15,594 bases of DNA, from positions 1-15,594 of the forward strand of contig CALECM010000027.1 in NCBI GenBank assembly GCA_937949745.1, given 5' to 3'. The stretch's first letter is position 1. Every line of letters starts with the position of its first letter. The notes below the pieces were generated by a model. It was given only the letters and a program-made list of their open reading frames with translations, was not told the DNA's origin and did no database searches. The position numbers were made by a program, and so were the translations under genes. This document shows, in pieces, positions 6,175 to 15,100 of this stretch. This DNA comes from an uncultured Bacteroidales bacterium. Its GTDB lineage: Bacteria > Bacteroidota > Bacteroidia > Bacteroidales > WCHB1-69.

Positions 6175-7581
6175 TTAGTCAATAATTCTCAGTTCTTCAA
6201 CACCCAGACGTACTTTCAGCCATTTTACCAGTTGCTCTTTTTGACCGGCATCCGGTTTCTTTTTCCATTGGATATAAACGGTGGGAACGGTAGTGGCTTT
6301 CAATGTAGATGTTTCCGTAAAGGTCATATTCGTGATGGAAACATGACTTACGGCAGGATACTGTACGGCTATTTCATGGGCTACGCGTGCGTATTCCGCT
6401 GAAGTATTATTCAATAACAGGATGTTATTCTCAAGTTCCCTGATGATCGAATCCTTCTGGACAAGCTGCTGTTCCTTTTTATCCAGTATATTTTCTATCA
6501 ATACTGATTCCAGTTCTATTCCCCCTGATAGTCCTGTTTGCTTGATATGCAATTTCGTTTTGGTTAATCCGTAATCCAGTAATTTTTGGTTTAGCCATTC
6601 CACGTCTTCACCATCCAAAGTTTGTCCGACAATGGATAATGTGATCGTCCTCTCTTTACGTCCATACGTTTTCCTGCTGTTAATCAGCTCCACTTTGTCG
6701 AATACCGGGCTTTCCTGTACTTCACTTATATAACGAATAGCGGCATTATTAAAGGCTGTTTCCCTTATGACACTGATGGCGATAAAAATACTGGGAATGA
6801 TTACGATGATGGTGAAAATGGAAATATAGCGGCTTACTCTTTTGGACTTATCGGGATCCAGGTATTTTTTGTGAGGGAATTTTAAAAACCTTACCATCAA
6901 AAAAGTAGCCAGGGCAATAAAAAAGGAGTTGATAAAGAAAAGGTAAAATGCGCCCAGGAAATAATTCCACTGTCCCGTGGCAATACCGAAACCTGCGGTA
7001 CATAAAGGAGGCATCAACGCGGTGGCAATGGCTACCCCGGAAATGACCATAAAAGGCTGTTCTTTTCTGGATAAGGCCACGATGCCGGCCATTCCCCCCA
7101 CAAAGGCGATCATCACGTCAAATATGGTAGGTTTGGTACGGGCAAGTAATTCCGATTGTGCATCGCTCAATGGAGAAACTAAAAAATAGAAGGTGGAAGC
7201 CAGTAAACTGATGCCCACCATGATGAGGAAATTTTTCAATGACTTGCGGAGCAATTCGCTGTCGCTGATCCCGATAGCGAGTCCGATGCCGTTGATAGGG
7301 CCCATGAGAGGAGAGATCAGCATCGCCCCGATGATCACGGCGGTGGAATTAACGTCTAATCCTATGGAAGCGATGATAATGGCAAATGCCAGGATCCATA
7401 AATTCGCTCCCTTGAATTCAACCGATTTTTTGATACTTGTTATGGTGGATTCTACATCCGTATCCGGATATAATCCGGCCAGTCTTTTGAGTTTTAACCA
7501 GATTACACGAAGAGAACGAGAAAAACTGTTTTTTTTTCCGGTCTCATTTTCTCTCTCCGGAGAGGTTGAATCAGGTTTCAT
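6175..7581 (-). CDS. DUF389 family integral membrane protein
   Basis: This is a conserved membrane protein of the DUF389 (TIGR00341-like) family, whose function is not established. From the ATG at 7581 it has 468 residues. Residues 1-60 are a polar, basic cytoplasmic tail. Hydrophobic segments follow at about 61-78, 80-105, 117-136, 153-173, 176-200, 207-231 and 252-272. The family hallmark is NSTAVIIGAMLISPLMGPIN (78-97), with a second conserved segment VAIATALMPPLCTAGFG (183-199). Residues 275-468 are soluble, with a predicted beta-alpha domain and a coiled stretch DKKEQQLVQKDSIIRELENN (367-386). I chose the ATG at 7581 over a TTG at 7590 because it is the standard codon and leaves 11 bp after the hisS stop. 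The gene probably shares the hisS promoter. An A9 tract lies at codons 15-18. No ribosome binding site is visible. Confidence 0.85.
   Translation of the reverse strand: MKPDSTSPERENETGKKNSFSRSLRVIWLKLKRLAGLYPDTDVESTITSIKKSVEFKGANLWILAFAIIIASIGLDVNSTAVIIGAMLISPLMGPINGIGLAIGISDSELLRKSLKNFLIMVGISLLASTFYFLVSPLSDAQSELLARTKPTIFDVMIAFVGGMAGIVALSRKEQPFMVISGVAIATALMPPLCTAGFGIATGQWNYFLGAFYLFFINSFFIALATFLMVRFLKFPHKKYLDPDKSKRVSRYISIFTIIVIIPSIFIAISVIRETAFNNAAIRYISEVQESPVFDKVELINSRKTYGRKERTITLSIVGQTLDGEDVEWLNQKLLDYGLTKTKLHIKQTGLSGGIELESVLIENILDKKEQQLVQKDSIIRELENNILLLNNTSAEYARVAHEIAVQYPAVSHVSITNMTFTETSTLKATTVPTVYIQWKKKPDAGQKEQLVKWLKVRLGVEELRIID
7529..7537 (-). repeat. A9 homopolymer near the start of the DUF389 gene
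   Basis: On the coding strand nine consecutive A residues span codons 15-18 (Gly-Lys-Lys-Asn) of the DUF389 protein. It is the longest mononucleotide run I noticed in the window. It falls in the cytoplasmic tail before the first membrane segment, so slippage by one base would switch the protein off or change its N-terminus. Confidence 0.9.
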
Positions 7582-7592
7582 ATTAATCAATA

Positions 7593-8942
7593 TTAAGCAT
7601 GTTTAATGATCTTGATCATTTCTTCCAGATTCAGTTTCTTCTGGTCGCCGCTTTCCATGTCTTTGAGGGTGAAAATCTGCTCTTCCATTTCATCCTTACC
7701 TGCCATGATTACATATGGAATTAATTTCGAATTGGCGTATTGCATTTGTTTCGCGATTTTAGCCTGATCAGGATAGAGTTCGCACGGTATACCGTTATTT
7801 CTCATTTCTTTAAGAACGGGCAGCAGATAAGATACTTCGGTGTCTCCAAAATTAAGAAACAATACTTTAACAGGCGATGACAGGTCCTCAGGGAAAAGCC
7901 CCAGTTCCATCATCACATCGTAAATCCGTTCCGCACCGTAAGAGATTCCCACGCCCGACATGTTCTTCAATCCGAATATTCCCGTGAGGTCATCATATCT
8001 TCCTCCTCCGGAGATGCTTCCCATTACCGCGTTCATAGCTCTTACTTCGAAAATAGCGCCGGTATAATAATTAAGGCCGCGGGCCAGCAACACATCCAGT
8101 CGGATAGGAGAAGAAATGTCCAACATGCCGGCATACCGGAGCATGGTCTCCACTTCATTTACTCCGGCTAATCCCGTTTCATTATCTTTGAAAAGTGTGC
8201 GGAGCGTTGCGAATTGTTCCTCGTTGGAACCGCTGATATCGAATACCGGATTTAACAATCCGATAGCTTCGGGTGATATTTCCCTCTCCAGTAATTCTTT
8301 GATCACATTATCTTTACCGATCTTATCCAGTTTATCGATCGCCGTACATATATCGACCATCTTTTCCGGCGCTCCCATTATTTCGGCTATACCTGCCAGG
8401 ATTTTCCGGTTATTAACTTTGATGGTCACTTCAATTCCGAGCGAAGTGAAGACTTCATCGGTGATCTTCATTAATTCCGCTTCATTCCAAAGGGAATTAC
8501 TGCCGATAACGTCCACGTCACACTGGTAAAATTCCCGGTAACGCCCTTTTTGAGGTCTGTCAGCACGCCATACGGGCTGTATCTGATATCTTTTGAAAGG
8601 AAAAGTTATTTCATGCTGGTGTGTGACCACGAACCGGGCAAAAGGCACGGTAAGATCATACCGGAGTCCTTTTTCGCTGATTTTACCTGCCAGTTGCGGA
8701 GGAGGTAAAGTAAGATCAACTCCTTTCGTAAAATCACCGGAATTCAATATCTTGAAGAGTAACCGGTCTCCTTCTTCCCCATATTTTCCCGTTAGTGTAG
8801 ACAAATTTTCCATCGCAGGAGTTTCTACAGGCTGATAGGCATATTTCTCGAAAATAGTCCTGATCGTATTAAATATATAATTCCTCCTGATCATTTCAAC
8901 AGGCATAAAATCCCTGGTTCCTTTTGGTATTGAAGGTTTCAT
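7593..8942 (-). CDS. hisS: Histidyl-tRNA synthetase
   Basis: HisS attaches histidine to tRNA-His in the cytoplasm. The protein has 449 residues and begins MKPSIPKGTRDFMPVEMIRR, with the KGTRD/MP motif found at the start of HisRS. Class II motif 2 is FKRYQIQPVWRADRPQKGR (116-134). The histidine-specific motifs are LARGLNYYTG (286-295) and GSISGGGRYDDL (308-319), and motif 3 is GVGISYGAERI (330-340). The C-terminal anticodon-binding domain runs from about 356 to 449, with the typical VKVLFLNFGD start and the KQMQYANSKLIPYVIMAGKD core. Length and motifs are those of a normal bacterial enzyme of the longer type found in Bacteroidota. Its ATG is preceded by a -7 element at 8968-8975, and it is followed after 11 bp by the DUF389 gene, with which it probably forms a two-gene operon. 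Confidence 0.98.
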   Translation of the reverse strand: MKPSIPKGTRDFMPVEMIRRNYIFNTIRTIFEKYAYQPVETPAMENLSTLTGKYGEEGDRLLFKILNSGDFTKGVDLTLPPPQLAGKISEKGLRYDLTVPFARFVVTHQHEITFPFKRYQIQPVWRADRPQKGRYREFYQCDVDVIGSNSLWNEAELMKITDEVFTSLGIEVTIKVNNRKILAGIAEIMGAPEKMVDICTAIDKLDKIGKDNVIKELLEREISPEAIGLLNPVFDISGSNEEQFATLRTLFKDNETGLAGVNEVETMLRYAGMLDISSPIRLDVLLARGLNYYTGAIFEVRAMNAVMGSISGGGRYDDLTGIFGLKNMSGVGISYGAERIYDVMMELGLFPEDLSSPVKVLFLNFGDTEVSYLLPVLKEMRNNGIPCELYPDQAKIAKQMQYANSKLIPYVIMAGKDEMEEQIFTLKDMESGDQKKLNLEEMIKIIKHA

Positions 8943-8967
8943 AAGCTCAGCTTAAAAATAGTTGATG

Positions 8968-8975
8968 CAAAGATA
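8968..8975 (-). promoter_or_regulatory. Bacteroidota-type -7 element for hisS
   Basis: The minus strand reads TATCTTTG, matching TAnnTTTG exactly, 25 bp upstream of the hisS ATG. The expected leader is about 20 nt. There is no good TTTG at -33; the nearest candidate is a TTAC in AAATTACAAA about 20 bp upstream. The leader is too short for a T-box or other riboswitch. Confidence 0.6.
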
Positions 8976-9083
8976 ATGAAAATGTCTCTTTTTGTAATTT
9001 CTTTCTTTCTGTTCGGATTAAACTATATCCGGAAATAAAATTTGGATAAATGATGGAGAGTAACGTAATCTGATAAAATAATG

Positions 9084-9091
9084 TATTTTTG
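9084..9091 (+). promoter_or_regulatory. Bacteroidota-type -7 element for the giant adhesin gene
   Basis: The bases TATTTTTG match TAnnTTTG exactly. The start codon is 92 bp downstream, so the 5' leader would be about 85 nt, much longer than for the other three units in this window. The leader (about 9098-9183) is AT-rich with no SD sequence and no obvious strong hairpin. A TTTG at 9041-9044 is too far upstream to be its -33 element. Confidence 0.45.
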
Positions 9092-9183
9092 CGCACGTAG
9101 TGTTAAATATTATTACAGCCTGAAGCATAACCCCATTATTATACAATTCAGATCTAATATATCCAATTATTAAACCCTTAAGT

Positions 9184-12100
9184 ATGAGAAAATTATTTAT
9201 TCTTTGCCTGACATTGCTCATGTTGGGCCTCAGTAATGCACAGGAATGTAATGCTCCGGTAAATATCTCCGTCCGGTCGAATACGCATTCTTCAGTCACC
9301 CTTAATTGGGAGTTATCTTCTTCCGGGCGTATACGTAATGCGGCAGGAATGGAGTTATTCAATCAGGCGGATCTCGTTACCCATCCTATGGCAGGAGCCG
9401 GTAATGCCGATGTAAGTGCGTTGTATGGCGGACAAACCATGTCCGATCAACGTGCCGATCAAAATGGCGGGTTTGCCGTAGCGGATGATTTCCTGTTAAG
9501 GGAAAATTCTTATATCTCCGATATGGAATTTTTTGTCTATCAGCCGGGTTCCGGTACTACTTCCGCTATTAACGGCGTCTATGTCAGGATTTATGATCGT
9601 CAGCCTTCCCATCCCGATGCCCGTTTGATCTGGGGTGATGCCAGTACAAATGTTTTTTCTTCGGTTTCCTGGAGCCATATTTACAGGACTTCCGGTACCG
9701 CTCTGACCAATACGGATCGTCCTGTTATGAAAATAACGGCGACTATTGACGCGGAACTCAATGCCGGCAATTACTGGATTGCCGTATCTTTTTCCGATGA
9801 GGAAGGGAATGAGGTCTACGCTGCTCCCCGTGCCGACCTGAACCAGGTGAGAACCGGGAATGCGCTGGCTTATAATCCCGCTCAAAGCCGTTGGGAATCC
9901 TGGCAAATCGGAGGAAGTCTGGAACAAATGGGATTACCTTTCCTTATAAGAGGTTTTAATGTGGTTGACAGTGTCGCCGGATTCAAAATTTACCGTGACC
10001 AGATCTTGTTGACCGACGAACTTGTGGGACGCTATACTTATACGGATACGACCGTTAATGCTGAGGCTTCTTATTGTTATAATATACAGGCTGTTTATGT
10101 AAACGGTTGTATTTCTCCTTTAAGTGAGAACGAATGCCTGCAAACTCCCGAAGATCCCTGTTTTATTACTTTATTACCTTTTGAAGAACCTTTCGATAGC
10201 TATCGGTCCGGACAAGGAACTTATCCCGATTGCTGGACAAAATATTCGACCAATTCTTCAACACCCTATATTACGGATGCGTATGCCGTATCTTCTCCGG
10301 GAGCTTTATTTCTTCCGGGTAGCACAAATCAATATTCAATGGCTGTAATGCCTTCTTTTTCAGAACCGGTGAACCAGTTGCAGGTGGAATTTAATTTGAG
10401 GAAAGGTAGTATATCGGCTTCCGTGGATGTAGGTATTGTGGAAGATATCTCAGATCCTTCGAATACTTTTACTTTAGTAAGGAATTTGACGACGGAAATT
10501 CTGGACGGATGGGAAAATTTCGTTGTGAATTTCGGTCTTTACCCGGTTTCCGATAATCCTGTTTATATAGCTTTCAGGTCGAACAGCGGCAATATTTATC
10601 TGGATGATATATTTGTCATTACGATCCCTTCATGTGCACGCGTATCTTCGCTGGTATCCCAAAATCCTACTTCCGGTTCCATAGACATCGCATGGACCCC
10701 TGCGGGCGAAGAACCGGAATGGAGCATTGAATATAAATCTGCGGATGAATCGGAATGGATACGGATGGATGGCCTAAGCGTTCCGGAATATACTATTACC
10801 GGCCTTGAACCCGGGAAAACATATACCTATAATGTCCGGGTGAAAGCGGTTTGTAGTCCCTGGGACGAAAGCAGCTGGCTCGAAGAAGACTTTAACTTTA
10901 CGCTGCCCTGCGGTGCGATAACGGATCTGCCTTATCAGGATGATTTTGAAAGTTATCAGGCTGCCGCGGCTGCAGCTAACGGAGAACTTCCTGAGTGTTG
11001 GAATGCATATAATAACAATACACTGCCTAATTACATGTATAAGCCACACGTGGCGGCGGAAAGAAACAGTACAAGTTCAGGATCGCAATCCGTTATATTA
11101 TCTTCATCCGGAACCGATCATTGGACCACTCTTATTTTACCGGAATTTGAAGAAGCATTAAGTTCTTTATATATTAAATTCTGGGCTAAAGTAAGTAGTA
11201 ACTCGCGGGATACTGCTTTATCTTTGGGTTATGTAACGGATAGAAGTAATGATAATACTTTTACGAAACTTACTTCAATAATTACGACGACAAGCGGTAA
11301 AGAATTTGAAATATTTTTGGACCAGTTTACCATTCCTCAGGATGCTTTCCTGGCTTTTCAGTGGGGACATTTTTCCAGTGGTTATAGTTCTTACATCGAT
11401 GATCTTTATATCGATAAAATCCCGTCGTGCAGGGTTCCGAAAGATCTAACATTTGTTTATGCCGGATTTGATACGGCCCGTATCACCTGGACGGCCGGCG
11501 GCACGGAAACCAAATGGCAGGTTGCTTATAAAGCAGAAGGTGAAAATACCTGGCTTACGGAAGAGGTTGACCTCAATCCGACAGTACTTTTGACAGGCCT
11601 TACGCCGGGAACTCATTATGATGTTCAGGTGAAAGCCGTATGCTCACCAAACGATGAAAGCGAAGCGAATACTATTTCCGTTTTTACCAAGTGTAAAATT
11701 ATGACTTTGCCGTATACGGAAGATTTTGAAAGTTATGGAAACTCAATTCAGGATATTAAATGTTGGAGGATATTATCACGGGCGATGTTAATGGGGGTTG
11801 GAGAACCAACATCTCCTAAATGTCTTTATTTTGATAATAATAATAATATTTCCACAAATATTATTTTGCAACCTTTGGATGAAGGAATTGACATTGCGAC
11901 ATTATCCTTAACTATAAAAGCAAACCAATTAAGTGCCAATAATACTCAATTAATTATCGGTATATTGGAAGATCCGGAAAATCCGATTAATTTCACACCC
12001 ATAGAAACTGTTACATTGACAGCCAATAATATTTGGGAACAATTTGTTATATCTTTTGCCGGTTATCAGCAAGGATCAGGATATTATATCTATTTTGCCA

Positions 12101-15100
12101 CACCTTCCGGTATACTTATTGATGATATCATCATTGACGTCGCCACTGATTGTCCCGCCACAACAGGAATTGCCGTATCTGATATTTCCGGAGATGCCGC
12201 TACCGTTACGTGGAATTCAAAATCAGGGGAGTCCTATAATATTGAATATAGAATTGAGGGAGATAACGATTGGATCGTGATAGAAGACACTACTTCACCG
12301 GCGTATTTAACTTCATTACAGGCTAATTCTCATTATGAAGTAAGGATCATTACTTTTTGCGATTCCCAAGATGAACCCTTAATATCGTATATAGTAAATT
12401 TCAATACTTCATGTGGCACTATTTCCACCCTGCCTTACGAAACTGGTTTTAACCGGGAAGGCACTGGAACCGGTATCCTGCCTTACTGCTGGTCATCTTA
12501 CGGATCGGCAGGAGATATTTACATAGCCAATACGGTCTATTATTCGGCGCCGGGAGCGCTGGTATTTAATCCTTCCGGTACACAGGGTATCATGGCGGTC
12601 ATGCCGGCATTGGATGGTTCGATCCTCGCATCATCATTACGTCTCTCATTTCAGATGTATACCAATTCGGTGACGGATTCTCTTTATATAGGTTTCGTCA
12701 ATGATCCGAATGATCCGCAGTCATTCGAGTTTAATCGTGCCGTATCACCGGCTGTAACAGCCGCATGGACGGAAATAACCGTCGATTTTTCAAGTGCCAA
12801 CCCTTCCGGGCGGTATATAGCGTTTAAAGCAGGAAGCTTACATGCGAATCCTATTTTCCTGGATAATGTTTATCTGGAAGTAATTCCTTCCTGTGAAAAA
12901 CCCGATTCAGTGATGATCCGGGATATCACCTCCGACGGAGCCCTCATGACCTGGTCCGGTGATGAAAATAGTGATCATTGGGTGATCGCCTATAAAACCC
13001 TAGAAGATGAAGCCTGGACTACCGTTGATAATCTAACGGATCCTGCTCATCTTTTTACAGGTCTTCAATCTAATGTCACCTATGAAGTGAAAGTGATGAA
13101 ATATTGTGATCCGTACAATTTCAGCAGATGGTCCAATACGGTTACTTTTACCACTTATTGTGCTTCTGTCGCGGATCTTCCTTACTCGGAAACATTTGTA
13201 TACGGAGGTACCAGGGAGCTTCCAGAATGCTGGATTAAAAATGCCACGCCCTACAGCCGGGCTGACGTATATGTTACCAATACGGCTTCCAATCCGAATA
13301 CGCTGAGCTTTAATGCTTATGAAGATACTTACGTAGCGGCTGTCGTACCGCAGTTCACAGTCCCTGTCAGCGGATTATACGCTACTTTTAAAATGTATGT
13401 CAACAGTATAGGTACGGATGTTAAAGTAGGGGTAATGGCTGATCCTTATGATATAAATTCTTTCGAACTTATCGAGGTGATTACTCCGTCGACCAGAATG
13501 GTATGGGAAGAGTATACGGTTTATTTTTCTAATTATTCCGGAACAGGGCGTTTTATAACTTTTATAGCCGATGCCACGGATAAAACGGGAGAAAATGATT
13601 TATTTTTGGATAATCTTACCATCGACCTCCTTCCTGAATGTATGTTCCCGTTTGATATACGTGTATCGGACAGAAAAGCGAATGAAGTGACCATCAACTG
13701 GACAGGTGCGGAAGATGCCGACCGTTGGGAAATTATTTATGCTCCGGTAGGAACTGATCTGGAAACCGGAACTATCGAGACATTTTATACCAAGCCATTT
13801 GTTTTGGAAAATCTTGATCCTTCAACCGGTTACCATTACCAGTTAAAGACTTACTGTTCCGCCGAGGAGGAAAGTTTTTATTCTCCTGTACAACAATTTT
13901 CAACACGTTGCGAGGCTGTTGAGATTCCTTATAACGAATTTTTTGATACTTACGGAACAGGAACCAATGCATTTATGGATTGCTGGACCGCTTATTCTTC
14001 TCAATCTTCCCGTCCTTCCATCAGTTTTGATCATTTCAGTTATCCCGGAGCCCTTTATTTCACTACATCTGCCGGAGCTTATAAAATGGCGGTCACTCCT
14101 GAAATAAATGCAGATCTGAATACTTTACAGGTCAGGTTTGTTATGAAAGCCGCGTCTACGGAAAACAATATTACGATCGGCGCCGTAAGGGATCCCGACA
14201 GTGTAAATTCTTTCGAGCCTATACAGACCCTCAATGCCCGTACGGCCGCATGGAATGAATTTGTAGTGCCTTTGTCCGGATATAATGGCAATGCCCGTTA
14301 TCTCGCTTTTAAGGTTGAAGGAAATACTCCCAGAACGATATGGATCGATAACCTTATCATTGAGGAATTATCGTCCTGTACAAATCCTGTGGGATTATTT
14401 GTGGACGAACAAACCGATACTTCCGCAGTTCTGCATTGGACCGACGATCTTTCCGCATACGGATGGCAGGTCGTATATGGCCCAAGGGGATTCGATCCGG
14501 ATAGTGAAGAGCCTGTGGAAACAGATTTGAATACCCTCTATATTGACGGATTAAGCGCGGGCACCTCTTATGAGTTTTACGTAAAAAAATCCTGTGAAGA
14601 AAACGTAAGCAGTGAATGGTCGTTATCTTACGCTTTTAATACATTGTGTAATTCCATTCATTTACCCTATACGGAAAATTTCGACCGTTACGGAACCGGA
14701 ACGGGCGCGTATCCCGTTTGCTGGTATAAATATAACAGCGGAACAGACGCTACTTATCCTCGTATTTCGGCCAATGGTTATTCCGGAGAAGGAGCGTTGG
14801 ATATGCGGTCGTCGATAGACCGGTATATTTTAGCGATTGCTCCGCCTGTCCATGAAGATTATAATATGGATGATATTTATGTAGAGGTAATGGTCAGGAA
14901 GATATTTACGGCATCCAACAAACTGGATATCGGTTATATGACTGATCCGGAAAGACCGGAGACTTTTGTAAACGTGGAAACGGTTTCCCCCGATACTTTA
15001 AGTACATGGCGGAAATTATCCGTATCCTTCCGGGGAAAAAATGTACAGGGCAGATATGTAACTTTCCGTTCGCAAAATGGTAGTACGGCCAATAATATTT

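Noticed and set aside
7582..7590. TTG start at 7590 for the DUF389 gene
   Set aside because: It would add only Met-Ile-Asn with a rare start codon placed 2 bp after the hisS stop; the ATG at 7581 is the simpler choice.
7193..7606. Plus-strand ORF of 137 codons opposite the DUF389 gene
   Set aside because: Its hydrophobic character mirrors the antisense of the DUF389 membrane segments; the opposite frame has the conserved family motif, and the ORF crosses the hisS-DUF389 junction.
9021..9050. Possible inverted repeat TATCCGGA ... TTTGGATA upstream of the giant gene
   Set aside because: The arms mismatch in the centre and pair over only four to five bases, too weak for an operator or terminator.
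9184..9252. Possible lipoprotein signal in the giant protein (Cys22 near the cleavage site)
   Set aside because: The sequence before Cys22 is NAQE, which is not a lipobox, and a normal signal peptidase I site follows Ala19.
9018..9362. Minus-strand ORF of 114 codons over the start of the giant gene
   Set aside because: It covers the promoter, the leader and the signal-peptide codons of the plus-strand gene, has no recognisable domain and no -7 element of its own. It is a chance reading frame.
9496..9927. Minus-strand ORF of 143 codons inside the giant gene
   Set aside because: It lies entirely within a plus-strand frame whose protein has clear beta-domain structure, and its own translation has no coherent pattern.
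10124..14818. Several plus-strand ORFs of 62-81 codons in another frame along the repeat array
   Set aside because: They recur because the repeated units share base patterns in a second frame. The first frame is open for 2137 codons and codes for the domain motifs.
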